Source: Planctomycetia bacterium
Lineage (GTDB): Bacteria; Planctomycetota; Planctomycetia; Pirellulales; Thermoguttaceae
DNA: 64,000 nt
Direction: 5' to 3'
Assembly: GCA_030537455.1 (NCBI GenBank)
Contig: JAUNMR010000001.1
Span: forward strand, 106,956-170,955
Positions 27,775-38,039 of this stretch are shown piece by piece. The position numbers and the translations under genes were made by a program. Under the pieces are notes generated by a model. It ran no database searches and was not told where the DNA came from. It was given only the letters and a program-made list of their open reading frames with translations. How positions within the stretch are numbered: position 1 is the stretch's first letter; every line of letters starts with the position of its first letter.

Positions 27775-29721
27775 ATGTCCGATACAAAGTTGCAGTCGAA
27801 AATCCCTAGCGGTCCGCTCTCTGAAAAATGGACCCGTCATAAGGCGGAAATCAAAGTCGTAAGCCCCGCTAATAAAAGAAAGCTTGATATCATCGTCATC
27901 GGTACCGGCCTAGGCGGCGCCTCCGCCGCCGCCACTCTCGGCGAACTCGGGTACAACGTCAAAGTTTTCTGCATCTCCGATAGTCCAAGACGCGCGCACT
28001 CCATCGCCGCTCAAGGCGGTATCAACGCCGCGAAAAACTACCAGAACGATAACGACTCCGTCTATCGTCTCTTCTACGACACCATCAAAGGCGGCGACTT
28101 CCGCGCCCGCGAAGCGAACGTCTATCGTCTCGCGGAAGTCTCCTCACTGATTATCGACAAGTGCGTCGCGCTCGGCGTCCCCTTCGCTCGCGAATACGGC
28201 GGTCTGCTCGCCAACCGTTCCTTCGGCGGCGCTCAAGTCTCGCGTACCTTCTACGCACGTGGCCAGACCGGTCAACAGCTCCTGCTCGGCGCCTATGCCG
28301 CGCTCAATCGCCAAATCGCCGCCGGTACCGTTAAATCCTACACCCGACGCGAAATGCTAGACCTCGTGCTTATCGACGGTAAAGCGCGCGGCGTCATTGT
28401 GCGTAACCTCGAAACCGGTGAAATCGAACGTTACGGCGCTCACGCGGTCGTCGTCGCCACTGGCGGTTATGGAAACACTTACTTCCTGTCCACCAACGCG
28501 ATGAACAGCAACGGTTCCGCTATCTTCCAATGCTATAAGAAGGGCGCGTTCTTTGCCAACCCGTGCTTCGTTCAGATCCACCCGACCTGTATTCCCGTCC
28601 ACGGTACACAGCAGTCCAAACTCACGCTCATGTCAGAGTCGCTGCGTAACGACGGTCGTATCTGGACCCCAAAAAAGAAAGAAGACGTCGAAAAACTACG
28701 CGCCGGCAAAATTAAGCCGTCACAAATCCCAGAAGCCGATCGCGACTACTACCTCGAACGTCGTTATCCCGCTTTCGGCAACCTCGTGCCTCGCGACGTC
28801 GCCTCACGCGCCGCTAAAGAACGTTGCGACGAAGGTTACGGCGTCAATAACACCGGTCTGGCCGTCTTCCTCGACTTCCAATCCGCTATTCAACGCCTTG
28901 GAAAAAAGGTCATCGAAGAACGTTACGGCAACCTTTTCCAAATGTACGAAAAGATTACCGACGTCAATCCTTACAACGAGCCGATGCAGATCTATCCCGC
29001 CATCCACTACACCATGGGCGGTATTTGGGTCGACTATAACCTCATGACCACCATTCCCGGGCTCTATGCCATCGGCGAAGCGAACTTCTCCGACCACGGC
29101 GGCAACCGTCTGGGCGCCTCCGCGCTTATGCAAGGTCTCGCCGACGGTTACTTCATTCTCCCGGTCACGATCGGCGATTACCTCTCACAAGATATCCAAA
29201 CTCCCAAGATCGACACGAACCATCCCGCGTTCCAAGAAGCGGAAAAGGCTGTGCGCGATAAGATCAACCACGTCTTCAATATCAAGGGCAAGACCCCGGT
29301 CGACGTTCTGCACAAAGAGCTCGGGCACATCATGTGGGAATACGTCGGCATGTCCCGTAACGACGCCGGACTGCGCAAGGCCATTAAGCTCATCGACGAA
29401 CTTAAGCACAAGTTCGAAACCGACGTTCTCGTCCCCGGTACAAACGACGAGTTCAACCAGGAGCTCGAAAAAGCCGTACGTCTGCAAGACTTCATCGAAA
29501 TCGGTCGACTTATCGCTCTCGACGCGCTCGATCGTAAAGAATCCTGCGGCGGTCACTTCCGTGAAGAAATGCAAACCGAAGACGGCGAAACCCTACGCGA
29601 CGACGAAAACTACATGTACGTCTCCGCTTGGGAATATCAAAAGAACGGCGATCCTATTCTCCACAAAGAACCGCTCAATTACGAGTTCATCAAGCCGTCT
29701 ACGCGTAACTACAAAAACTAA
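27775..29721 (+). CDS. sdhA: Succinate dehydrogenase/fumarate reductase flavoprotein subunit
   Basis: The 648-residue catalytic subunit with covalent FAD. The dinucleotide fold GTGLGG is at 43-48. The FAD-attachment histidine lies in [11 protein letters not shown] (75-85). The substrate and proton-shuttle motifs include QIHPTCIP, and the FAD-binding end reads [18 protein letters not shown]. The length and the N-terminal extension before the flavin fold match the SdhA/FrdA type of Bacteroidota and Deltaproteobacteria. Direction (succinate oxidation or fumarate reduction) cannot be read from sequence. It is followed by sdhB after 63 bases. Confidence 0.96.
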   Translation: MSDTKLQSKIPSGPLSEKWTRHKAEIKVVSPANKRKLDIIVIGTGLGGASAAATLGELGYNVKVFCISDSPRRAHSIAAQGGINAAKNYQNDNDSVYRLFYDTIKGGDFRAREANVYRLAEVSSLIIDKCVALGVPFAREYGGLLANRSFGGAQVSRTFYARGQTGQQLLLGAYAALNRQIAAGTVKSYTRREMLDLVLIDGKARGVIVRNLETGEIERYGAHAVVVATGGYGNTYFLSTNAMNSNGSAIFQCYKKGAFFANPCFVQIHPTCIPVHGTQQSKLTLMSESLRNDGRIWTPKKKEDVEKLRAGKIKPSQIPEADRDYYLERRYPAFGNLVPRDVASRAAKERCDEGYGVNNTGLAVFLDFQSAIQRLGKKVIEERYGNLFQMYEKITDVNPYNEPMQIYPAIHYTMGGIWVDYNLMTTIPGLYAIGEANFSDHGGNRLGASALMQGLADGYFILPVTIGDYLSQDIQTPKIDTNHPAFQEAEKAVRDKINHVFNIKGKTPVDVLHKELGHIMWEYVGMSRNDAGLRKAIKLIDELKHKFETDVLVPGTNDEFNQELEKAVRLQDFIEIGRLIALDALDRKESCGGHFREEMQTEDGETLRDDENYMYVSAWEYQKNGDPILHKEPLNYEFIKPSTRNYKN

Positions 29722-29784
29722 CGTGGTTCCGTCTTTCCCTATATTAACGAACTGAATATAAACTCAGAACAGAGTATAAATACA

Positions 29785-30525
<741 letters not shown>

Positions 30526-30897
30526 GTCTTTACGCTCACTACAGAATTTTGCTCTGTATGCCAATTGATGTTACACGCCGAAATGTCATTTAAGTTTCAA
30601 CTCGCAGGGGCGTACCCCTTGCATGGGCGACTACTTGACGTCTCGGCGTTCGCTTTTTTAACGCCGACCTCCATACCGCGCCGTCTTGGCGCGCCTAAGG
30701 CGTTTCTAATATATGTATAAAGACCGCGCTTCCATCGCGAGTTAATACGACCGATAACCCACGGCTATTATTCCCGCTCAAAGGCTCCCAAGTAAGCCTA
30801 GTTGCGCGTTGAGGCGTAGTTCGCGTTCCTAAACGAGAACGCGCGCGCCTGTTCACCCCAGTGTTCAACTGTTATATTCCGTTGAAAGGAGTTTTAG
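30526..30897. other. 372-base intergenic region between sdhB and the AspT-like gene
   Basis: It holds two GC-rich hairpins: TCGGCGTT/AACGCCGA near 30642-30667 and GCC/GGC arms near 30680-30697. Neither has a clear T-run. A good Shine-Dalgarno site (GAAAGGAG) precedes the AspT-like ATG. No gene seen. Confidence 0.45.
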
Positions 30898-32448
30898 ATG
30901 GAATATCTTCACGGGATCTTTGTGCCCCCGTTCAGCAATGCCCTGTTCTTAGTCTTTCTGATTTTGTTCCTCGGCTTTGCAATCGGTCGTATCCAAATCA
31001 AGGGCGTCAGCCTCGGCGCCGCCGGCGTCTTCCTTGTCGCGCTCGTCTTTGGTCATTTCAGCTTCGGTCCTGAGACGCTCCTCCAGAAGATCGGGCTTGT
31101 TAATATCGACGTGGCAAAGTACTCCTCCTCGATGAACCTCGTGCAGAATCTCGGTCTACTATGCTTCGTGACCAGCGTCGGCTTTATTGCCGGTCCGAAA
31201 TTCTTCTATAACCTCAAAGTCAACGCCAAATCTTACGCGCTTATCGGCGTCGTAATTATTGGCTCCGCGTCACTTACCACCGCCGCGATTATTAAGTACG
31301 CCAGCGTTAATTCCGCGATGGCCGTCGGCGTCCTCTCCGGCGCGCTCACCACCACTCCCGGGTTCGCCGCCGCACAAGACGTCATTAAGGGCGATCTGGA
31401 AGTCGCCGTTAAGGACAACGAGAACGCGCAAGCGCAATTCGCTACCGCTTGGCAAGAACTACTACCCGTCGTGCCCGAAGGCGCTGATCTGCAACACGTT
31501 ACCTCGCTCGTGGAAGGTCTCACTGGCGCTATGGCTAACCTACAGCGTCAGCAGACCCTCGAAGCCTCCGATAACGCGGTCAAAGCCGCGCAGGAGCTCG
31601 CTACCGCGCTCGGAGAGTTGCAAAATGACGGTAACGCCGACGACTACGCTACCGCGCTCAACGCCATGGTCGAGGCGCAAACCAAAGTTGCTACGACCAT
31701 TAGCGGCGTTCAAACTCAACTTGACCTCCTCAATGAAGTCACCGTCGGTCACGCCGTCGGATATCCCTTTGGCGTCGTGGGCGTCGTGCTCTTCGTTCAG
31801 CTCGTGCCGCTCATTCTCCGTGTGAATATGGAGGATGAAAGACGTAAGTTGAGCGCTTCGAGCGACGCGAAAGAACGCGCGTTGCCCGATAAGCTTATTA
31901 ATATCGACCCACTCGGACTCGCCCCGTTCTCCCTTGCTATTATCCTTGGGATCCTACTGGGACGCGTCTCTATTCCTTTGCCCGGCGGCGCGACCTTTGC
32001 GCTCGGCAATACCGGCGGCGCGCTCATTGTTGGACTGATCCTCGGTCATTTCGGTCACATCGGTCCGCTTAATATGCGTTTGGACAATAAGTTCCTCGCT
32101 TCCTTCCGTGAATTTGGACTCGTCCTCTTCCTCATCGGCGCCGGCGTCCCCGGTGGCGGCGGGTTCGTTGAGAAGATCAATGAATACGGTTTCATGCTCT
32201 TTGTCTACGGCGCTATTATGGAACTTGTCCCGCTCTTTCTCGGTTTCTTGGTCGCGCGATACCTCGTCAAGCTTTGCTTGCTCAATAACCTCGGCTCTAT
32301 CACCGGCGGTATGACCTCCACCCCGGCGCTCGGCGCGCTCATTGGCGTCGCCAAGACCGACGACGTCGCGGCCGCATACGCCGCTACTTACCCAGTTGCG
32401 CTCGTATTCGTTGTGCTCGCCTCACAGTTCCTCGTGGCCCTCATGTAG
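30898..32448 (+). CDS. AspT/YidE/YbjL-type membrane transporter with an inserted helical domain
   Basis: A 516-residue carrier of the aspartate:alanine exchanger family. It has two homologous membrane halves, each with the family motif: GALTTTPGFAAAQ at 148-160 and GGMTSTPALGAL near 467. Classical AspT has RCK_C (TrkA-C) domains between the halves; none is recognised here. Instead about 115 residues (163-279), rich in Ala, Gln, Glu and Asn and predicted helical, are inserted right after the first motif and before VGHAVGYPFG. The substrate may be a dicarboxylate or amino acid (aspartate, succinate), which fits the preceding sdh operon, but this is inference. ATG is preceded by GAAAGGAG. Confidence 0.85.
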   Translation: MEYLHGIFVPPFSNALFLVFLILFLGFAIGRIQIKGVSLGAAGVFLVALVFGHFSFGPETLLQKIGLVNIDVAKYSSSMNLVQNLGLLCFVTSVGFIAGPKFFYNLKVNAKSYALIGVVIIGSASLTTAAIIKYASVNSAMAVGVLSGALTTTPGFAAAQDVIKGDLEVAVKDNENAQAQFATAWQELLPVVPEGADLQHVTSLVEGLTGAMANLQRQQTLEASDNAVKAAQELATALGELQNDGNADDYATALNAMVEAQTKVATTISGVQTQLDLLNEVTVGHAVGYPFGVVGVVLFVQLVPLILRVNMEDERRKLSASSDAKERALPDKLINIDPLGLAPFSLAIILGILLGRVSIPLPGGATFALGNTGGALIVGLILGHFGHIGPLNMRLDNKFLASFREFGLVLFLIGAGVPGGGGFVEKINEYGFMLFVYGAIMELVPLFLGFLVARYLVKLCLLNNLGSITGGMTSTPALGALIGVAKTDDVAAAYAATYPVALVFVVLASQFLVALM

Positions 32449-32624
32449 CTTTCGGGGCGACTAAACCCTAACGAGAAACACACTTGCGAATTACACTTGA
32501 CGATTAACCTCGAACCTCCGTCAGGAGTTCTCGCGTGCTAATCGTTCTAGCCAACGCAAAGAACTGCCGCTCCCTCTAGTCGCGCGCTGGGGGGAGTGTT
32601 TTTATTCGCACGATTCCATTAATA

Positions 32625-33040
32625 GAAACTGCTTCATAACGACCTCTGTCAGTGAGAATATTCCCGTTGACTTCCTCTCAGGTAAACGCGTTCGTTTTTT
32701 TACGCTTGGTCGAAGCTCACGGCTAAAACGACAGAACCGCTCTCCCGACCGCTTTGCGTTTTTTACGCGCGCGCAACGCCCGCCTCGCCGCCCATAGAAC
32801 GTCCAGCCGGAGGCTTTAGGCTCCGGATAAAAATCACAAACCGCTTTGACGCTCGTTTGCATAATTATCCGCTCGTATACCGTCAGTGGCGAAAACGATC
32901 GAATTGCTCTCCTGACCGCCTTGCGTATAGTTCCTTTTTATCCGAGCTTCCTTCGACGAGCGTAAAAAAACACAAGCGTATCTTGAGAGGGAGGCTAACT
33001 GGAATATTAACGCTTCAGGGGAGAGTTATAAAGTCGCTAC
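32625..33040. mobile_element. MITE-like element A, degenerate IS5-family derivative
   Basis: About 416 bases bounded by inverted arms of roughly 100 bases. The left terminus is GAAACTGCTTCATAAC (32625-32640) and the right terminus is GTTATAAAGTCGCTAC (33025-33040). The arms also share CGTTTTTTTACGCT..TCGAAG.AGCTC near 32692-32717, with its complement near 32945-32973. Inside are two similar direct stretches (32720-32768 and 32883-32930). No transposase remains. The same termini occur on elements at 35979 and 46774. The right end supplies the stop codon of the neighbouring restriction gene. Confidence 0.7.
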
Positions 33041-35850
33041 TCCTTCGTCGCCTCCGCATAGAGCGTCATGAGCCGCGCGACGATCTCGCTCTCCGTCGCC
33101 CCCTTGCCAAAACCATACGCCGCCAAGACCGCGCGATCGTTCGCATTATGTGCGTCGCGCAACTCTTTGGGCATGGTCGTAACGTCGTACAAATCCGCCA
33201 GACTCGATTCCGGGTAGAGCGCCCGCGCGTCAAGAATACCCTGCGCCGTCGCTTCGATTCGCGCCCGTTGTTCCGCCGTTGCCTCTGGCCAGATAAAGTT
33301 GTTGTAGACTACGTCTTTGGAGTATCGATAGTCGCTTTTAAGTCGCCCGCAAACTGCGCGCGTCCACGCCATGTGAACGCTGGACGTCAGTACGCCGAAG
33401 TGGTACAGCGTGGCGTTGGGAATGATGAGTACAGCGTCCGTACAAATAATATTTGGCGATAGAAAACCGATAGGGATATATTGACGATTCTCTGATGAAA
33501 CTCTAGGCACGATGATATAATTACAGTTAGGGTGTCTATTTTCTTGAAATAACCACGGCGTATCGGCGTCGCGTCGTGTCGCCTCTTTCTTACTTTTTAG
33601 TCTGAACACCCTTATTTTGGCAAGACGCTCGGAGATAACGCGTGAATTTCTCAATACTTGCGGCGTTGCGTCTACTAGCCACAGGCAATAGCGCTTCTTA
33701 TTGTTAATATATTCTTCGGCTCCAACGACTTGTCTGATAAAACGTTCAAGTTCAGGCTCTTGTTTCAGAACTTCCTCGCGCTCCTGTGGAGTTAAAAAAA
33801 GAAAACCTCCGTCTGTTGGTTGACTACCTTTACACATTTGAGGCACATCGCAAAGGGAAGCCGAGCGACTTGCAATCAAAACATTAGGGGCGTCGACTAA
33901 ATACGGATTTACATTAGAAACAAAGCTTTTCGTACCGGAAGCATACAGGAATTTCGTATAGGCGCCTGCCTGCCTGCCCTTTTTAATTGATTGCGAAGCG
34001 CCTACTGTAAATCCAATGATTACGCAGTGTACATGCGCCTTAATCGTCGCCTCGCTATCCCACCGGAAGATCTTATGCGCAAACTGGATATCGACGCCAA
34101 AACGCTCGTAGAGCGGCTTCCAGATAAACGCGACCTGCTCACCCTGCGTAACGCTGTTTGTGGACACGAACGCCGCGCGAACAGGCGACCCCTGCATGAA
34201 CTGACACGCCTTAAAGTACCAGTTGGCGACGTAGTCGATTTTACCCGCGTTTTTGTATTCTCGACCATGCTCGTCGACGTAAACTGAGCGCGTTTCTGCT
34301 TTTTGAGCGTCCGACTGGTTAGTGTATCCCACAAAGGGTGGGTTCCCCATAATATAGTTCAACTCGCCAACCGGCACAACTTCGCCCCAATCGAGCCTAA
34401 GCGCATTCCCCTCAACAATCGTCGCGTTTGTCTTCAGGGGGAGACGATCGATCTTCCGGCGGATGATCCTTTGAGTTTCCTCGGACATTTGTAATTCAGC
34501 AATCCACAGCGCGGTACGCGCGACGGTTACCGCGAAGTCATTGATTTCGATCCCGTAGAATTGATTGATCGAGACTCTGATTTTTATTTCTTCTGTGGCG
34601 CCGAAGACGCCTTGACCCTTCAAAATAATCGAGATCGCCTCGTTTTCCAGGCGTCGCAAGGAGAGAAAGGTCTCGGTGAGGAAATTGCCGCTTCCGCACG
34701 CGGGGTCGAGAAATTTTACCTGCGATAATTTCTCCTGGAACCGTTTCGCCTTTTGGGCACGTGAATACTTAGAAGAGCTTTTAATCTCCGCCAGCTCGCT
34801 CCTAAATTCTTCCAGGAACAGTGGATCGATCACCTTGTGGATATTCTCAATAGAGGTATAGTGCATTCCCCCGTTACGGCGCGTCTCCGGGTTCAAGGTG
34901 CTCTCAAACACCGCGCCGAAGATTGTCGGACTAATACCGCTCCAGTCGAAGTCGTCGCTTGCTCGTGCGAGGATAAGATTGATGATTTCCTCTGTAAAGT
35001 ACGGGATCTCAATGTCTTCTTTGGCGAATAGCCCGCCGTTGACATAGGGAAATTCCGCAAGTTCCTTGCGCATGTACGAGTCACGCTCTTCTTGCTTTGT
35101 GTCTAGGACTTTGAAAAGGTCGATAAGCTCTTTACGGAAGGAGTCAACGTCTTTTTCGAAATGCTTCATATAGTCATGAAACATATTCCGCACAGGGAAA
35201 ACGCCTGAGTCCTCCGCGTAGAGGCAGAAGACCAGACGCACGCAGAGCATATTCAGCGACCGCAAGCTCTCCTCGCTCTCCGGGTTCTTATACTCCTTAA
35301 TTAGCGCGTCATAGAGTTGTCCTACAAGGTCGCCCGCCTTAATCGATACCTGCGTTTCCTTCCTAATTCGCTCGCTCTCAACGTCGACGAGGAAGTTCAA
35401 ACGGTGATGTTCCTTCTCTAAGTCTTTAAGGAACACAGTCTCCGGTTCGTCCCTGGGACGCTCCATGTCGTAAATATTGAACTGCTCAAAGTTGCAAGTC
35501 ACAATCCACCGCGGGTGACGCGACAGCGGCAACTCCGACGCGTAACGCTTCGCCTGCTGGAAAGGGGAAAGCTTCGACCCGTCGGACTGAAGAATCGGCT
35601 CGTTTAAATCCGCGCCCAATTTCTTCTGTTCGATTAGAACCCTCGTCCCGGGAATGTAGCCGTCGATATAGCTCTGATGACCGAGGAAGACACGATCTTC
35701 GAACTCGATGAACTTCTCCGGTTGCGCTATCCCAAAGACGTCGCGTAGCAACGCCAGCCAGAACGGCTGACTCTGACCTTTTTCATAGCCCTTATCGCGC
35801 CAAAATTCCGCAAACTCTTTCGCCGACGATCGTTGCTGTGATTCTTTCAT
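33037..35850 (-). CDS. Type IIG/IIL-like (MmeI-type) restriction-modification enzyme
   Basis: A 937-residue single-chain endonuclease-methyltransferase. The N-terminal PD-(D/E)xK nuclease core shows D63 and EQK at 74-76 (YIPGTRVLIEQKK). A helical spacer follows, then an adenine-N6 methyltransferase with the SAM motif LDPACGSGNF (381-390) and catalytic NPPF (503-506). The C-terminal third (about 600-900) should be the target-recognition domain. The ATG at 35848-35850 is preferred; a start 12 codons earlier lacks a ribosome site. No separate R, M or S gene is nearby. Both sides carry IS5-like remnants, and the stop codon lies inside the terminal repeat of element A, which suggests horizontal arrival and a changed C-terminus. 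Confidence 0.88.
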   Translation of the reverse strand: MKESQQRSSAKEFAEFWRDKGYEKGQSQPFWLALLRDVFGIAQPEKFIEFEDRVFLGHQSYIDGYIPGTRVLIEQKKLGADLNEPILQSDGSKLSPFQQAKRYASELPLSRHPRWIVTCNFEQFNIYDMERPRDEPETVFLKDLEKEHHRLNFLVDVESERIRKETQVSIKAGDLVGQLYDALIKEYKNPESEESLRSLNMLCVRLVFCLYAEDSGVFPVRNMFHDYMKHFEKDVDSFRKELIDLFKVLDTKQEERDSYMRKELAEFPYVNGGLFAKEDIEIPYFTEEIINLILARASDDFDWSGISPTIFGAVFESTLNPETRRNGGMHYTSIENIHKVIDPLFLEEFRSELAEIKSSSKYSRAQKAKRFQEKLSQVKFLDPACGSGNFLTETFLSLRRLENEAISIILKGQGVFGATEEIKIRVSINQFYGIEINDFAVTVARTALWIAELQMSEETQRIIRRKIDRLPLKTNATIVEGNALRLDWGEVVPVGELNYIMGNPPFVGYTNQSDAQKAETRSVYVDEHGREYKNAGKIDYVANWYFKACQFMQGSPVRAAFVSTNSVTQGEQVAFIWKPLYERFGVDIQFAHKIFRWDSEATIKAHVHCVIIGFTVGASQSIKKGRQAGAYTKFLYASGTKSFVSNVNPYLVDAPNVLIASRSASLCDVPQMCKGSQPTDGGFLFLTPQEREEVLKQEPELERFIRQVVGAEEYINNKKRYCLWLVDATPQVLRNSRVISERLAKIRVFRLKSKKEATRRDADTPWLFQENRHPNCNYIIVPRVSSENRQYIPIGFLSPNIICTDAVLIIPNATLYHFGVLTSSVHMAWTRAVCGRLKSDYRYSKDVVYNNFIWPEATAEQRARIEATAQGILDARALYPESSLADLYDVTTMPKELRDAHNANDRAVLAAYGFGKGATESEIVARLMTLYAEATKE

Positions 35851-35978
35851 TGATTCCGTCTTTCTTCTTCCTGGATAAACGCTCAACTTGACGCGCGCTA
35901 AGTTGCGCTATTTGAGCAGGAACGCTCTACTCCTACCTATTCTCCTATTTGACGCTTCGTGGTCAATAGCGACGTGCT

Positions 35979-36602
35979 AGAAGTCTTTTTATAACCTCCT
36001 AATGCTGATTATTATAATACATGCAAGCAGTTCAAAACAGGCTTACCAGGACAATAAGCGATCGTAACGTTCAACGACTCTACGATCGTTTGTAAGCAAG
36101 CGTTGGTTCGTATGTGTTTCCAGCGGCGAACATACCGCTTGAATTTCCGTCCGTCCTGGTATTTACATTTCCGAAGCGTTTTTTCCCCGAACGAAGGTTC
36201 CGTCTCTTGACGCCTACTCCCTGTTTAACCGGTTCTTGCTCGTCCAGAATTCCATGAGAGTTTTACATATACGACGCCAATGATCTGCTTCAAACCACTT
36301 GTTCATACCGCGCCTGTAGACGCTTCCCGCTGGAAAGATTTCGGAAAGGTCTTTGCAGGGCGCGCCTGTATGTGAAAACCAGAGGATTCCTTAGATTAGA
36401 CGCACGGCGTTGGACGCCTTTATCTCATTGCATAGGCGCAGGAAGAAAACCTGATTTTATCGACCATTGCTCATCTGTTGACAATCAGTTATGTACGCTT
36501 CTTCATATTTGATTCCTCCGTTTGTCGGGGAAACATGCTAAATTCACGTTTTTTATGGAATAAGATTATTGGTTCTGTCAGGGATCGTTATGAATCTACT
36601 GC
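35979..36602 (-). mobile_element. Element B: degenerate IS5-family insertion sequence
   Basis: About 620 bases with termini GAAGTCTTTTTATAAC at the left and, at the right, the complement of GCAGTAGATTCATAAC, related to those of elements A and C. It is flanked by a TA dinucleotide on each side (a possible 2-bp target duplication). It contains the broken transposase listed separately. It lies between the restriction gene (129 bases away) and the cyclase-like repeat gene. Confidence 0.75.
35989..36506 (-). pseudogene. Decayed IS5-family transposase
   Basis: Translation of the minus strand in shifting frames gives pieces in the right order for an IS5-group (IS427-like) transposase. They are MKKRT at the start (ATG at 36504-36506), TDEQWS near 36464-36478, GILWFSHTGAPCKDLSEIFP and VYRRGMNKWFEADHWRRI between about 36250 and 36390, and RYVRRWKHIRTNACLQTIVES then RRVVERYDRLLSW..CIIIISIRRL and a stop at 35989. 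Several frameshifts and stops interrupt it. The central DDE catalytic part is missing, so it is non-functional. Confidence 0.8.
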
Positions 36603-36632
36603 TAAAACAAGCTAACAGCAAATAGTAAAACC

Positions 36633-37907
36633 TTAGCGCAGGAATAGGGCGGAGCCTTCTCGACTCGTGAGCGCCGCACACAAAACAAAGGACGTTTCCG
36701 CTTCCGTCGATACGTTCGAATGCCACAGCCCGTCCGCGCTGCGACGCTCGCGAGCCGTGCGCCAGAATTTCGAAAAATAACCGCGATATCGTCTGGCTCC
36801 CTCGGCGGTTAACGAGTCGCGCCAGTACGCAAGGGACGCGTAAAAGTTGGCATTGCCCCAGTATTCAATCGCTTTAACGTCCTGACGCTCCGTGTCTTGG
36901 CTCTGAGTGGAACAGATCCCTTCGAGATACACAAACCCCTTTTGCACCGCTTCGCTCGTCTCCTGACCTGCCGACTGCAATGCGTAAATCGCCGCCGACG
37001 TGCGCCCGTAGCCGCTCGGTCCCCCAAGCGTCATATAGCGAAAACCGCCGTCGCTGTTCTGAAGACTCGACACATACCCAACTGCCGAATCGATCGTACC
37101 TTGCGGTACATAAAGACCCGCGTTGCGACTGGCGCGAAGAGCGCTCAGCTCACACGCCGTCACCGATAAATCCGCCGCCGTCGCTTGTTTCGGCTCGTAA
37201 CGCCACCCGCCCTCGCTATTCTGAACACGAACTATTAATTCCGTCGCCGACTCCAAGCCCTTGCGATGACCTGAATGTGACGTCTCGCCCAAACTTTCCG
37301 CAAGAAAGAGCGTCGCGTAACCGTGACCGTACATGGGTTTACGACCGCGCTCCGTTGCGCTAAAAATAAGACCGTCCGCCTCCGCCCCCTGCCAGTTTGA
37401 ATCCTCTGGAAGACTCAAACCCCCGGAAGTCTCCAAGCCTGATTGATACTGATGAGACAGAAGATAATCGACCGTGCGCTCCAGCGCTACTCCAAACTCC
37501 CCGCCGTCGCCAGGACGAGACCCCCACGCCAGCATTGCCAGACCAGATAACGCGCTTATCGCCGGATCGCCCCCAAATAGCTCGCTATCCTCCCCAAACG
37601 AACCGTCGCTATGCTGCCGCGACGCCAAAGCGCGAAGGGAAAAATGAACCTCTGAGAGGATCTCGTCCGAAAGCGCCGCCTCGTCCTCAGTTACGACCGA
37701 ATCACGTGTCAGACGCGAACCGCCCTTGATTTCGTCTGTTCCGTCAAAACCAAACGCGCCGCTATGCATCGGGTAGCGCGAAGACAATGCGCCCCCACAC
37801 GCCGCCAGAGACGACGCCCCTGATAGCAATCTCACAAGCGCCTCGCGGCGCGTGACGCCACGTTCGCTACCCCTGTGGAGCTCGGGCTGTGTCTGATTAA
37901 TAACCAT
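36633..37907 (-). CDS. Prenyltransferase/squalene oxidase repeat protein (secreted)
   Basis: A 424-residue protein with an N-terminal Tat-like leader (TRREALVRLLSGASSLAACGG; the Cys could be lipidated). An alpha/alpha-barrel of terpene-cyclase/prenyltransferase repeats follows. QW-type motifs are visible, such as RQHSDGSFGE, SEGGWRYEP and NSDGGFRY. The catalytic DXDD of squalene-hopene cyclase is not seen, and the protein is shorter than true cyclases. It is probably one of the planctomycete repeat proteins of unknown function rather than a terpene enzyme. It starts 31 bases from element B. Confidence 0.82.
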   Translation of the reverse strand: MVINQTQPELHRGSERGVTRREALVRLLSGASSLAACGGALSSRYPMHSGAFGFDGTDEIKGGSRLTRDSVVTEDEAALSDEILSEVHFSLRALASRQHSDGSFGEDSELFGGDPAISALSGLAMLAWGSRPGDGGEFGVALERTVDYLLSHQYQSGLETSGGLSLPEDSNWQGAEADGLIFSATERGRKPMYGHGYATLFLAESLGETSHSGHRKGLESATELIVRVQNSEGGWRYEPKQATAADLSVTACELSALRASRNAGLYVPQGTIDSAVGYVSSLQNSDGGFRYMTLGGPSGYGRTSAAIYALQSAGQETSEAVQKGFVYLEGICSTQSQDTERQDVKAIEYWGNANFYASLAYWRDSLTAEGARRYRGYFSKFWRTARERRSADGLWHSNVSTEAETSFVLCAALTSREGSALFLR

Positions 37908-38039
37908 CGGCGTGACCCGCTATGATGAGGCTCGTTCAAACGATACAAACGCTTCAGCACGCGTCTGACTCAATATATATGCAACGAATTTACGTTCTGA
38001 CGTGCTAACCGACGCGATGAATATCCAAAAACTCAGCGC

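Noticed and set aside
30637..30697. GC-rich hairpins after sdhB as terminators
   Set aside because: No T-run after either stem, so they were described only within the intergenic entry.
32602..33062. Short reading frames on both strands between the AspT-like and RM genes
   Set aside because: They lie within the inverted arms of element A and result from its repeats.
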